Source of the DNA: Paludibacteraceae bacterium
Lineage (GTDB): Bacteria > Bacteroidota > Bacteroidia > Bacteroidales > Paludibacteraceae
Length of the DNA: 64,000 bases
Direction: 5' to 3'
Assembly (NCBI GenBank): GCA_016285885.1
Contig: JAEERP010000001.1
Span: 434,001 to 498,000 of the forward strand
Below, piece after piece: positions 28,629 to 37,394 of this stretch; position 1 is the first letter of the stretch; every line of letters begins with the position of its first letter. The notes under the pieces are model-generated. The model made no database searches. It was not told the origin of the DNA and saw only the letters and a list, made by a program, of their open reading frames with translations. The translations under genes and the position numbers were made by a program.

Positions 28629-28693
28629 ATATAGGCTCAGCGTTTAACGAATGGATGGATTTTTTGAATAAATGTTGATTTCAAATTTTTGTT

Positions 28694-29626
28694 ATGGGAA
28701 TGATTTTAGTGCCACTCATTTTCCTTTTTGTCGTATTTCCTATTTTTATTTTTACATTGAATTATTTCGATGATAAGATTACTGCTTTCTTTCACAATCC
28801 TCGTATTTTCGTTCCAGAAAGGAACTTGAAAACTATCACGCTCTTTGCCGCAGTTGTAAAGTGTGACAAGGTGGCGAGTCGTAGTGAGATTGATTTCGTG
28901 AAAAGACATATTTTTCTGTCGCCCCAATTCGCTAAATATAGGGAACTATCCTTCCGTTTCTTTGACAGTGAGTTAGAGGATCTCAGCGTTCGTTTCATGG
29001 GCTATAAAGCGGCGAATCTCCCTTTCTTCATATTAAACCGGAAAAATATTGTTGGGAAGAGTATTTCGGAGAGAGTCTCGGATATATCTACTAATCTCTT
29101 CTCGAAATACTTAAACATCTACTTCGAACGGAAGGAACTCATGAATGTTTTGTTCCAAATCGCCTATTCGCAGGACGGTGTGAGCGATGTGGAGGTGGAC
29201 CTGTTGCGTGAGGTGGCGCACTATCTCTGCATCAAGTCGTGGGATTTCACGGGGTTTCTATACAAGTACGAGTACATGGTGGACGAGCAGCAGAAGAGGC
29301 AGAAAAGAGAAGAGGAGGAACGGAACCGTAAAGAAAAGGATAAAAGGGCGGAAGAGGGGAGAGACGAACGTCAGAAAGCGCATGAGACCCGTTTCAAGAA
29401 CGTCACGAACACCCGCACGAAGGAGGCTCTTCAGCTTCTGGAGATTACGGAGAATGCGGACAAACAGGAGATCAAATCCGCCTACCACAAATTGGTGAAG
29501 AGGTACCATCCGGACTCGCTCTCAGCCAATGCCTCCGAAGAGGAGAAGGAGGAGGCTGCCGCACGGTTCCGTTTAATCCATGAGGCTTATGATTTCCTGC
29601 TTGTGCAGAAGAGCGTGAAGCGATGA
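28694..29626 (+). CDS. DjlA-like membrane protein: TM, TerB-like domain, J-domain (copy 2)
   Basis: A 310-residue paralogue of the preceding protein with the same order: membrane segment (about 3-24), TerB-like domain (acidic motifs AVVKCDKVASRSEID and IAYSQDGVSDVEVDLLREV), a charged linker of about 40 residues, then a J-domain with HPD (KRYHPDSL). Around IAYSQDGVSD-x-EV and the J-domain the two copies are very similar, while the N-terminal halves diverge more. The first acidic motif has lost part of its charge (CDKVAS in place of CDGKTD). It ends 10 bases from the convergent gene at 29637. Confidence 0.85.
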   Translation: MGMILVPLIFLFVVFPIFIFTLNYFDDKITAFFHNPRIFVPERNLKTITLFAAVVKCDKVASRSEIDFVKRHIFLSPQFAKYRELSFRFFDSELEDLSVRFMGYKAANLPFFILNRKNIVGKSISERVSDISTNLFSKYLNIYFERKELMNVLFQIAYSQDGVSDVEVDLLREVAHYLCIKSWDFTGFLYKYEYMVDEQQKRQKREEEERNRKEKDKRAEEGRDERQKAHETRFKNVTNTRTKEALQLLEITENADKQEIKSAYHKLVKRYHPDSLSANASEEEKEEAAARFRLIHEAYDFLLVQKSVKR

Positions 29627-29636
29627 GGTCGTGTCG

Positions 29637-30758
29637 CTATATTATGAACAAGAATAGGATGCTTGCCATGTATAAGATATTCGCACAACCGATCTCCTTT
29701 ACTGAATTTAGGTATCCTTCGCAGGAAAAGGAGAAACTATAGGATTGAATATGTTTCCATGCGTAGCGGATGACAATTGAAAACAATACACATATGACCG
29801 TTACTTCCGTGAGTTTCGCGAATATGGAAATATTTGTTATTAGTGTTATGATGATCGTTAAGAAGCAATGGACAAATAGTGGAAACAAATAAGATGTAAT
29901 TTTTCTTTCATAATTAGTGTTGGACTCTTGCCCGAAAGTGGTATTCTTTTGGGGGAAGATGTTATGAATCTCTTCTGAGTCTTGATAGAGCTGCGGATCT
30001 TTCTCTTTCAGATTTTTGTTGTACCATTGGCCTTGTCTTTGTGAATCAAATGCCTCCTTGAGCTCGGAAAATTCGTCAGGGGTCAAGAAATGATCCACGC
30101 ATATGGTGCGTAAATTAGCCGATTCGGTCTTGTTGATGTTGTTGCCTATGTTGGCCATGTGGAAAAGTAGATAGGAGAAGTATTTCTTTTGGTCTTCAGT
30201 GAGGAAATATTCAAGGGCTTGGGCAATTTCTTTTATATCGGCATTGGACAATGTGGCTATGTAGCTGAATCTTTTCTTTTTGTCTGATATGGCGGAGACA
30301 TCCCCTCCGTAATAGGCTTGCATCCATGTCTTGAAATTCAGAAGGTTGTGTATGTTCTCCCTGATCTTTGTGTTGTAGGATTCTTTGTCCGTTTGGGCAT
30401 AAATGGTTAGAAGATATTCGATGGTGTCGTCCTTCTGCCCCCCTGTGAATGATTGCTGGATATATTTAATGATAAAGGCTATTTTATTCTTGTATATTTC
30501 GTTTGGATCGCTTTGTAAGATCTTGCACATGAGTTGCACAACCATCGTGTTTAGTCGATCTTTGTCCTTGAACATGGCGTCGTATCGATTCTTTTCTTTC
30601 CGATATTTGAAAATGCGGAAGTTCGCCGATATTAAGAATCCTAATGTGATTATAGCGAAAAAGAAGCAAAATGCCGCAATGGCTGCTTCGTCTCTGAGGT
30701 TGAAGTTGAGACGTAATAGTTGGGTGAGGGGGAAATGGTATATTGCTGAGATATTCAT
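29637..30758 (-). CDS. Membrane protein with a possible divergent TerB-like domain
   Basis: A 373-residue protein with one N-terminal membrane segment (about 25-48) and probably three or four near the C-terminus (residues about 285-373). The frame stays open further upstream, but that part overlaps the FAD oxidoreductase gene and looks non-coding; the ATG at 30758, 10 bases after that gene's stop, was chosen. The soluble middle contains LLFHMANIGNNINKTESANLRTI, which lines up with the second TerB half of the neighbours (MLFQIAYSQDGVSDAEVNLLREV), and an earlier VQLMCKILQSDPNEIYK segment could be the first half. This is inference from pattern only. Last gene of the six-gene operon; function unknown. 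Confidence 0.65.
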   Translation of the reverse strand: MNISAIYHFPLTQLLRLNFNLRDEAAIAAFCFFFAIITLGFLISANFRIFKYRKEKNRYDAMFKDKDRLNTMVVQLMCKILQSDPNEIYKNKIAFIIKYIQQSFTGGQKDDTIEYLLTIYAQTDKESYNTKIRENIHNLLNFKTWMQAYYGGDVSAISDKKKRFSYIATLSNADIKEIAQALEYFLTEDQKKYFSYLLFHMANIGNNINKTESANLRTICVDHFLTPDEFSELKEAFDSQRQGQWYNKNLKEKDPQLYQDSEEIHNIFPQKNTTFGQESNTNYERKITSYLFPLFVHCFLTIIITLITNISIFAKLTEVTVICVLFSIVIRYAWKHIQSYSFSFSCEGYLNSVKEIGCANILYMASILFLFII

Positions 30759-30768
30759 ATCCGTCTGG

Positions 30769-32334
30769 TTATTTTTCTGTTCCACCGATTCTTTCCGCAC
30801 ACAATATTCCGTCCATGGCGGAGGAGGTGATTCCTCCCGCATAGCCGGCTCCCTCGCCGCAAGGATAGAGTCCCTTGATCTGTACGTGCTGCATCGTCTC
30901 TGGGTCACGCGGAATGCGGACGGGTGAGGAGGTGCGTGACTCCACACCGATGATGACAGCGTCGTTCGTGAGATATCCCCTCATCTTTTTGTCGAAATCC
31001 TTGAAGCCTAGTTGCAGGCGCTCCCTGATGAATTTAGGCATCCATTTGTGCATGTCGGATGGTACGATGCCTGGGAGATAGGAGGTCTCCGGAAGTGAAG
31101 CGGAAGATCTTCCGTTCACGAAATCGAGCAGCCTCTGTGCGGGCGCCACCGCCATTCCGCCACCGTTCTGGTAGGAGAGCCTTTCGTACTCTTCTTGGAA
31201 CTTCAAGCCTGCCAACGCTCCGAACTGCTCGTATTCCTTGAGGTCCTCCGGTCTGATCTCCACTACGATGGCTGCGTTCGCGAAGGGTGAGTTTCGATGG
31301 GAAGGGGACATGCCGTTGACGACACATTCGCCCTCACCCGTGGAGGCGGGTACGATGAAACCTCCCGGACACATGCAGAAGGAGTATACGCCTCGCTCCT
31401 TCACTTGTGTGACGACGTTGTAGGCGGCTGAGGGAAGGTATTTCCCCCGCTCTTTGCGATGGTATTGTATGCTGTCGATAAGCGCTTGCTTGTGCTCCAC
31501 ACGAACGCCCATGGCGAACCCTTTGCACTCCATGAGGATGCCCTCTTGGTGGAGTAGGGTATAGATGTCACGTGACGAATGTCCGGTGGCCAAGATGATG
31601 TTGTCGGCGAAGAATTGCTCTCCATCGGCTGTCTCCACGCCTTCCACATGGTCTCCCTTCGTCAGGATCTTGGTCATTTTCTTCTCGAAATGGATTTCTC
31701 CGCCATGATGGAGGATGGTGTCCCGCATGTTCTTGATGACGACCGGCAGACGGTCCGTCCCAATGTGCGGATGCGCCTCGTAGAGTATCTCGTCCTGCGC
31801 TCCATGCTGGTGGAAGGTGAGCAGGATGCGGCTGCAATCCCCCTTCTTCTTTGAGCGGGTGAAGAGCTTGCCGTCGGAGAAGGTGCCGGCGCCGCCCTCC
31901 CCGAAACAGTAGTTGGATTCTAGGTTCAGTCCGTTGTTACGGTTGAGTTGGGCGATGTCTTTCTTACGTTCGCTCACCACCTTGCCTCGCTCGATGATAA
32001 CCGGTTTGAGCCCTAGCTCGATGAGACGTAAGGCTGCGAAAAGACCAGCTGGCCCCGCACCGATGATGAGTACGGGCTCACCCTTCGATACGTCCTGGTA
32101 ATGGAAAGGGTAGGTGATTGGCTCCGGTTGCGTCCCTTGGGTATAGACATTCACGCATAGGTTGATCTTCACCTGTGTGCGGGAACGCGCGTCGATCGAT
32201 TTGCGGACAATCCGCACGGTCGTCACTTGGCTGGGCGCGACGTGGATCTTTTGGGCGACCTGCTCCTTCAACAGGACCTCTTCTCCCGCCTGTTCGGGCA
32301 ATACGGTGAGTTGTATGTTGGGTAAAAAAGCCAT
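30769..32334 (-). CDS. FAD-dependent oxidoreductase (COG2509-like)
   Basis: A 521-residue flavoprotein. A leading domain of about 85 residues precedes the FAD-binding Rossmann motif VLIIGAGPAGLFAALRLIELG. ATGHSSRDIY further on is the second dinucleotide motif, and the C-terminal GEGAGYAGGITSSAMDG closes the FAD site. FGEGGAGTFSDGKL is typical of this group, which is widespread but with unclear substrate. A cytosolic protein by its lack of signal. It lies within the minus-strand operon, 15 bases behind the LytTR regulator gene; a link to that system is possible but unproven. Confidence 0.88.
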   Translation of the reverse strand: MAFLPNIQLTVLPEQAGEEVLLKEQVAQKIHVAPSQVTTVRIVRKSIDARSRTQVKINLCVNVYTQGTQPEPITYPFHYQDVSKGEPVLIIGAGPAGLFAALRLIELGLKPVIIERGKVVSERKKDIAQLNRNNGLNLESNYCFGEGGAGTFSDGKLFTRSKKKGDCSRILLTFHQHGAQDEILYEAHPHIGTDRLPVVIKNMRDTILHHGGEIHFEKKMTKILTKGDHVEGVETADGEQFFADNIILATGHSSRDIYTLLHQEGILMECKGFAMGVRVEHKQALIDSIQYHRKERGKYLPSAAYNVVTQVKERGVYSFCMCPGGFIVPASTGEGECVVNGMSPSHRNSPFANAAIVVEIRPEDLKEYEQFGALAGLKFQEEYERLSYQNGGGMAVAPAQRLLDFVNGRSSASLPETSYLPGIVPSDMHKWMPKFIRERLQLGFKDFDKKMRGYLTNDAVIIGVESRTSSPVRIPRDPETMQHVQIKGLYPCGEGAGYAGGITSSAMDGILCAERIGGTEK

Positions 32335-32349
32335 TTCGATTCTCCTTGT

Positions 32350-33084
32350 TTAGTTGGCTAACATCCTCTTGTCGATGAACTCCTGGAATACGTTCTTGTA
32401 GGAGTCGGAGACAGGAATGTAGGTCTTCCCGAAGATGATTCTATTACGCTCCACTTCCTTGATTTTGCTTGCGTTCACGATGTAGGAGCGGTGGACGCGC
32501 AGGAACTGGCTGGCTGGGAGCGTGGTCTCCAGAGATTTCATGCTCATCAGCGAGAGGATAGGGTATTGCTGGTCTTCCAGGAATATCTTCACGTAATCCT
32601 TCATGCCCTCGATGTAGAGGATCTTGTCGAACTGCACCTGCACGAGTTTGTAATCCGTCTTCACGAAGATCGACCTTTCCGTCTCGGGCTGTTCCGTGGC
32701 GGCTGGTTTATTTGCGTTAGCGGCCATCTCGAACCAACTCAACGCCTTGTTGGCGGCTTGCAGGAAATCATCGTAGCTGATGGGTTTCAACAGATAGTCC
32801 AAGGCATTCACCTTGAATCCGTCCAAGGCATATTGCTGGAAAGCGGTGGTAAAGATCACTTTTGTCTTGTCACCGATGAGCTTCGAGAACTCCAAACCGT
32901 TCATCTCCGGCATCTGGATGTCGAGGAACATCAGGTCAGGCGTGTTCTCAGCAAAGGCTTTCGCGGCTTCCACCGCGCTCGAGTAGCTCCCAATCAGGTT
33001 TAGGAAAGGGGTTTTCTTCACGTAAGATTCGATGAGTCCCAAAGCCAACGGCTCGTCGTCTACTACGATACAATTGAGTGTCAT
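32350..33084 (-). CDS. LytTR-family response regulator
   Basis: A 244-residue regulator with an N-terminal receiver domain (phospho-acceptor Asp55 in LMFLDIQMPEMNG; acidic pocket VVDDE at 7-11) and a C-terminal LytTR DNA-binding domain (about 140-244, with FLRVHRSYIVN). The gene overlaps the end of the sensor kinase gene by four bases, so the two are translationally coupled and form a LytS/LytR-like pair. Target promoters are unknown; the rest of the operon is the obvious first candidate. Confidence 0.94.
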   Translation of the reverse strand: MTLNCIVVDDEPLALGLIESYVKKTPFLNLIGSYSSAVEAAKAFAENTPDLMFLDIQMPEMNGLEFSKLIGDKTKVIFTTAFQQYALDGFKVNALDYLLKPISYDDFLQAANKALSWFEMAANANKPAATEQPETERSIFVKTDYKLVQVQFDKILYIEGMKDYVKIFLEDQQYPILSLMSMKSLETTLPASQFLRVHRSYIVNASKIKEVERNRIIFGKTYIPVSDSYKNVFQEFIDKRMLAN

Positions 33085-34280
33085 GCGTTCTCCTCCTTTT
33101 TCGTGTTAATGATTAATAATGAGTGATATACATCACCCTCCACACCATATTCGAAGACGTGCGAATTCGGGTATATGAGTTCCAGCCTTCTTTTCGTGTT
33201 CTCCATGCCGATGCCCGAACCGCTCTTGTCGTGCTCGGCGGATTTTGGGAAATAGCTGTTCCGCAGCTCGCATTGTACGGTGTTCGCCTCGGTTTCCTTG
33301 ATGGAGAACTCTATGAATGACGATTGGTTGTTGGATATTCCATGCTTGAAAGCGTTCTCTATCAAAGATATGAAGAGAAGCGGGGCGATCGGCATCATCG
33401 GGTCGAGGGAGACATCCGTCGTGACATCAACCCTGACGGAGCTGCTCAACCGAAGTTTCATCAGTTTGACGTAGTTATTGATGAAATCGATCTCCTTTTG
33501 GATCGGCACATACTGCTGTCCGTCATCGTAAAGGACGTAGCGCAACATCTTGCTGAGGTCCATGACCGCCTCCTGTGACTTCTCCGGGCTAATGGCGATC
33601 AGCGCATAGATGTTATTCAGCGTATTAAACAGGAAGTGCGGGTTGATTTGGCTCTTCAGGTTCTTCAGCTCCGCCTCCACCATCTGTTTCTCCTCCTCCT
33701 GACGTTTCTCTTCGGTCTGGAACCACCTTGAAGTCGTCTTGATGGCGACAGCGATGCCAGCCATGCAGATGAAAGAGAAGATATCAGTGATGATATGCCA
33801 CCATCTGAAACGTTTACGGTCTCTTTGGATGTTTTTGGAGATGTCCGTTTTAACGGTAGGGACCTCCACCTGTTCTTTGACAATGATGGAAGACTCGCTC
33901 TGTTTTAGCTCTTTGATTTCCTTCTCCAACAGTTCGATTTTCTCTTGTAGGCGAACACTGCGCGGTTGTATGTCCGGCGTCAGATAATTCTGCCAACAAT
34001 AACTCAATCCGCAAAGTAAGGCGATGAGCACCAAGTTATGCGTGATATAACTTTTTAACCGGTTGGCGAACACGAATTTTTCTATCAACCAACAATAGTT
34101 GACGTAAAAAACAATCATGAAGGAGATAGGCGTGCAGACGTTCTTCCACCAGTAAATGACCCATTGGTTATCGTCGCTTCTGCTATAAAAGAAGATTGGA
34201 ATGACGAATATTAGTAGCCATGCTATCACATGGATCGAAATGATGAACTCTTTTTTGTGTGGAAATATGGATTTACTCAT
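33081..34280 (-). CDS. LytS/YehU-type sensor histidine kinase
   Basis: A 399-residue kinase. Four hydrophobic segments (about 12-31, 45-65, 80-97, 163-183) anchor it; between the third and fourth lies a predicted coiled coil (LQEKIELLEKEIKELKQ) likely on the periplasmic side. The kinase core belongs to the His_kinase group with His215 in NPHFLFNTLNNIY, followed by an ATPase domain with N-box LIENAFKHGI and a G-box GSGIGMENTKRRL. It overlaps the upstream gene by eight bases and the downstream regulator by four. Signal sensed is unknown. Confidence 0.93.
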   Translation of the reverse strand: MSKSIFPHKKEFIISIHVIAWLLIFVIPIFFYSRSDDNQWVIYWWKNVCTPISFMIVFYVNYCWLIEKFVFANRLKSYITHNLVLIALLCGLSYCWQNYLTPDIQPRSVRLQEKIELLEKEIKELKQSESSIIVKEQVEVPTVKTDISKNIQRDRKRFRWWHIITDIFSFICMAGIAVAIKTTSRWFQTEEKRQEEEKQMVEAELKNLKSQINPHFLFNTLNNIYALIAISPEKSQEAVMDLSKMLRYVLYDDGQQYVPIQKEIDFINNYVKLMKLRLSSSVRVDVTTDVSLDPMMPIAPLLFISLIENAFKHGISNNQSSFIEFSIKETEANTVQCELRNSYFPKSAEHDKSGSGIGMENTKRRLELIYPNSHVFEYGVEGDVYHSLLIINTKKEENA

Positions 34281-35322
34281 GGTTGATAATGTCTAAGTCT
34301 AAAAAAATGGGTAAATGATCGCTATATCCGTAGGAGTAGAAGGTTCCCATGAAAGCACGTTTGGGCGCTTTGCCGGTCTTGTCCTCTTTCAGCAGGAAAT
34401 CCTCTTGGCATATATGAATATCATTGGTGGTGGTGTGGATGGAGTGCCGAGGATCCAAAAGTGCGCCAGAGACGATCAGATGGTCCAGCATGCCCCATTC
34501 CCCTTCGAATTTATGGCTCCCGCAGTCTCCTCTCTCCGCAAATTGTTCGCAGAGGTTATAGAGTTTTCCGCCGGCGATTGTCTCGCTCGGCTTCTCCGCC
34601 CCCAGCACCTGCTTGATGCTTGCGTTGTAGGGGTAGTCATTGAAATCGCCCATGATGATGATATTGCATTGGGGGTTGACGGCCAGCAGACTATCCGTCA
34701 CCGTGCGAAGTGCTTTAGCGGCGGCGAAACGTTTGTGCTCGGATTCGAGTTCTCCTCCGTAACGGGAAGGCCAATGGTTCACGAAGACGTGTAGCGTGTC
34801 TCCATTGAAGAGGATGCCGGTGGCATGGAGGATGTCGCGTGTCGGGCGCCCCTCTTCGATCGGCACATGAATATAATCGTCACGAATGATCTTGAACAGG
34901 GAAGGAAGGTAGGCGAGGGCCACGTCCACGCCACGTTGGTCGGGAGAGTCCTTGTGGACGAACTGGTAGCCACAGATCTTCAGTTGGGTGTGTTGCGTCA
35001 GGTCCGTCAGCACCTTTTCGTTCTCCACCTCGCAAAGCCCGATGATTACGGGTTTTGTCCATCCCCCAGCGGCGGTGATGGCTCTTGATATGTTATTCAG
35101 TTTGTTTTTATATTTCCCTTCGGTCCATTGGTGTTCCCCTTCCGGTGTGAAGGAATCATCGTCCGTCAAGGGGTCGTTTTCGCAATCGAAGAGGTTCTCT
35201 ACGTTGTAGCTGACGATGCGGATGGTTTCGTGCGGCTGATCGGAAGCTAAACAAGGAATGGCTACTGCGGAGAAGCAGCAGAGGCAGATGCGCGATAATA
35301 ATTTAATCGATCTCAAATCCAT
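34273..35322 (-). CDS. Secreted endonuclease/exonuclease/phosphatase-family protein
   Basis: A 349-residue protein with a signal-like N-terminus (residues 1-26, ending CLASD) and an EEP-fold catalytic domain. Visible motifs are RIVSYNVENLFD, GLCEVENEKVL (metal-binding Glu), FVNHWPSR, IIMGDFNDYP and the C-terminal SDHLPIF, which together hold the metal and catalytic residues. The family includes nucleases and phospho-diesterases/phosphatases acting on lipids or nucleic acids; the substrate is not evident. Gene is sandwiched between the beta-helix lipoprotein and the sensor kinase. Confidence 0.88.
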   Translation of the reverse strand: MDLRSIKLLSRICLCCFSAVAIPCLASDQPHETIRIVSYNVENLFDCENDPLTDDDSFTPEGEHQWTEGKYKNKLNNISRAITAAGGWTKPVIIGLCEVENEKVLTDLTQHTQLKICGYQFVHKDSPDQRGVDVALAYLPSLFKIIRDDYIHVPIEEGRPTRDILHATGILFNGDTLHVFVNHWPSRYGGELESEHKRFAAAKALRTVTDSLLAVNPQCNIIIMGDFNDYPYNASIKQVLGAEKPSETIAGGKLYNLCEQFAERGDCGSHKFEGEWGMLDHLIVSGALLDPRHSIHTTTNDIHICQEDFLLKEDKTGKAPKRAFMGTFYSYGYSDHLPIFLDLDIINHE

Positions 35323-35331
35323 GTTCCGTTC

Positions 35332-36843
35332 CTATTTGTCAGTAGATTTAGTCTCCGTCTCCTCTGTCTTAACTACGATTTGGTAGGCGCCCATGTCAGG
35401 TGCGGCTTCAATCACCCTTGCCACACCGTCCCTGTCCACCTGGTAAGCCTCGTTACGGAGGACAAGGCCCAAGTCCCCCTTCTCCTTGCAAGGCGACTCC
35501 TCGCTCAAGTGAAAATCGAAATTGAACTGATCCATGTCGACCTGCACATATTGAGGGTCTTCGTTGCAGATGACCACGTTGAAGTGCTTTTCGTCTTGTT
35601 CGACCTCCGACGTAGGAATGTCCGTGAAGATGAGGGAGTGGTCGAATTTATAATCCAAGGAATCACCCACGAGGTATATTTCGTTCCCCGGCGTGTGATA
35701 TTTGGAGGTGTAACCTGTCACAATGCAGTTGTTGAACAGCGCTCTGAAAGGATAGGTGTCACTTGAGGCGACGAAGTTCGAGTTAGACAATCGAAGCGCA
35801 TAATTGTTGTAGCCCGTCCCCGCCTTGTGGTAGGAGATGGTGCAGTGGTCAAATTGGTGGTAACCCCGCACTAAGACGACACATCCGTTGGCGCCGTTCG
35901 TGAAGAGCGAGTTATAGGCATAGACGTTCGCGTTCTTGGCGGTCAGGCAAGCATTGAACGTGTTATGGATATGACTATTGGCCACGATCAATCTATACTC
36001 ATTCTCGACGACCTCCGACGAGTCGATGTGGAGCCCGAAAGCGCCACCTCGGATAAAGGCATGGTCGATACGGTTATCTTTGCTTGAGGAGGAGAAGTAG
36101 ATGCCTCCCCATTGGTTGTTCGCCTGGTCATACGTTCTGTTCCTGGAGATGTTGTCCATCCTTTCTGTACGGAAGATGACATCCTTTCCTGCGGCGCCCT
36201 CGATGTGGAGGGATCCATTCACCAGAAATGTACCCTTCTGTTTCATATACAAAGTGACCCCCTCCTTGATTGTCAGCGTAGCGGCGGAGTCGACGATGAC
36301 AGAGTCGTAGATGAGGATCGGCAAATCATTGCCCCATGTCGTGTCCTTTTGGATCCGCACCTTCTCCCTCATGAGGTAAACATCCTGTCCGTAGGCGGAA
36401 AGGACGATCTCCTGTACATTCCCGTTGTACAAAAATCTAATTTTATCTTCAATTAAGAGCGGTTCGTCAGATCCACTCCTGTCGGCGATAAATTGGACGA
36501 AGATGAACATGCTATCCTTCGCATAGATTTTCACATTCGAGAAGGAGGTGCCAGATTGTCCGTTGATGTTAATCTTGAAAAAGTTCTTTTCGGACTGCAG
36601 CAAGATGGACTCGATTTTGATATCCTCCTCCGTGTCGTTATAGATTTTAAAGGAGGCGGTCGGTGTTAAAGTTTGGGTGAGGATCGTGTCGAACAACAGG
36701 GAGTCCGGCATGGACAATCTGTATGCGGAGTCCGTCGTGAATTCATCCTTGCAACCGCTGTGGGTAACGCATACGCCTAAGAGAAGCAATCCTGCGAAGA
36801 AGCTGTTGAGAAAGTATATTATTTTTCTTGCCTTCATTGTCAT
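35332..36843 (-). CDS. Lipoprotein with right-handed beta-helix repeats
   Basis: A protein of about 503 residues. The upstream TTG at 36858 is less likely; ATG at 36843 or 36837 both give a signal peptide with a lipobox-like end (VTHSGC). After an N-terminal beta-sandwich-like part, residues about 190-420 show repeated short strands with polar turns (DNRIDHAFIRGGAFGLHI, NTFNACLTAKNANVYAYN, FDHCTISYHKAGTGYNNYALRLSN), the pattern of parallel beta-helix proteins. It ends with a D-x-GAYQ segment seen in family members. Likely surface- or periplasm-exposed and perhaps carbohydrate-binding; no catalytic site recognised. First gene of the six-gene operon. Confidence 0.78.
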   Translation of the reverse strand: MTMKARKIIYFLNSFFAGLLLLGVCVTHSGCKDEFTTDSAYRLSMPDSLLFDTILTQTLTPTASFKIYNDTEEDIKIESILLQSEKNFFKININGQSGTSFSNVKIYAKDSMFIFVQFIADRSGSDEPLLIEDKIRFLYNGNVQEIVLSAYGQDVYLMREKVRIQKDTTWGNDLPILIYDSVIVDSAATLTIKEGVTLYMKQKGTFLVNGSLHIEGAAGKDVIFRTERMDNISRNRTYDQANNQWGGIYFSSSSKDNRIDHAFIRGGAFGLHIDSSEVVENEYRLIVANSHIHNTFNACLTAKNANVYAYNSLFTNGANGCVVLVRGYHQFDHCTISYHKAGTGYNNYALRLSNSNFVASSDTYPFRALFNNCIVTGYTSKYHTPGNEIYLVGDSLDYKFDHSLIFTDIPTSEVEQDEKHFNVVICNEDPQYVQVDMDQFNFDFHLSEESPCKEKGDLGLVLRNEAYQVDRDGVARVIEAAPDMGAYQIVVKTEETETKSTDK

Positions 36844-36855
36844 AAACTTTGGGTT

Positions 36856-36863
36856 CAAAGGTA
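36856..36863 (-). promoter_or_regulatory. -7 promoter box of the six-gene minus-strand operon
   Basis: TACCTTTG on the minus strand, just ahead of the beta-helix gene, giving a very short leader. No clear TTTG at the standard distance. Confidence 0.55.
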
Positions 36864-37043
36864 ATCATTTTAAAAAAAATAATAGAGAAGTATGCAAATA
36901 AAAAATAGAAATCAGGGAAAACTATTATGCTGGATTTGTATGCCGATTTGAGGAAAATAGCATTGATGTTGAAAACTTAATATTCTATAAATCATTTTTT
37001 TATTTTTTTCATTTTATTGCTCTATTTATTTTTTCGATTAAAA

Positions 37044-37075
37044 TTGTTTTTATTGAAATTTTCATGTTAAATTTG
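37044..37075 (+). promoter_or_regulatory. Promoter of polysaccharide operon 1
   Basis: TTG at 37044-37046, a 21-base spacer and TAAATTTG at 37068-37075. Transcription should begin near 37083, leaving about 310 bases of leader before the first gene. Confidence 0.6.
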
Positions 37076-37082
37076 TAGTCGA

Positions 37083-37394
37083 ATATTGGATTGTGTATGT
37101 CTTTACAACAGTCTCAAGGTTACGGTTAATTTATTTTGATGTGCGTAGTCGTGCATCGGCCGAGTTTCGGGATTTTTACATGCGTGTAAATATTAGCGAA
37201 CGACCTTGGAGTGCTCGCATTGTTTTTTTTGCGGGGAGAGATGGGTATGTGTATGTATGGGGGTATGTTGAAGTAGTGTTGATATAGTTCGTCATTTTTC
37301 GTGGAATCACGATGTTTTATATTTCGTTGAATTTGTGGAAAGTGATGGATTCAAAGGATAAGGTTGTTAAAAATTCGCTTAATACGTTGCGATT
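37083..37394 (+). promoter_or_regulatory. Long untranslated leader of polysaccharide operon 1
   Basis: About 310 bases without a convincing gene. It holds a perfect inverted repeat TTTACA-TGCG-TGTAAA (37175-37190), a small CCGA/TCGG hairpin before it, and at 37196-37218 a weak GCGAAC/GCTCGC hairpin followed closely by eight Ts (terminator-like). Such leaders can be sites of processive antitermination in Bacteroidota capsule operons, but no UpxY gene precedes this operon. Upstream of the promoter, 36864-37043 is AT-rich and holds nothing recognised. Confidence 0.45.

Noticed and set aside
30759-30947. N-terminal extension of the membrane protein at 29637-30758
   Set aside because: It overlaps the FAD oxidoreductase gene, which has good motifs to its stop, and reads as Pro/Arg-rich non-coding translation.
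36864-37043. Invertible promoter (phase variation) ahead of the polysaccharide operon
   Set aside because: I looked for flanking inverted repeats around the promoter of operon 1 and saw none of useful length, nor a serine/tyrosine recombinase gene nearby.
37093-37287. Short open frame of 64 codons in the leader of polysaccharide operon 1
   Set aside because: GTG start, no recognisable domain, and a sequence better explained as untranslated leader.
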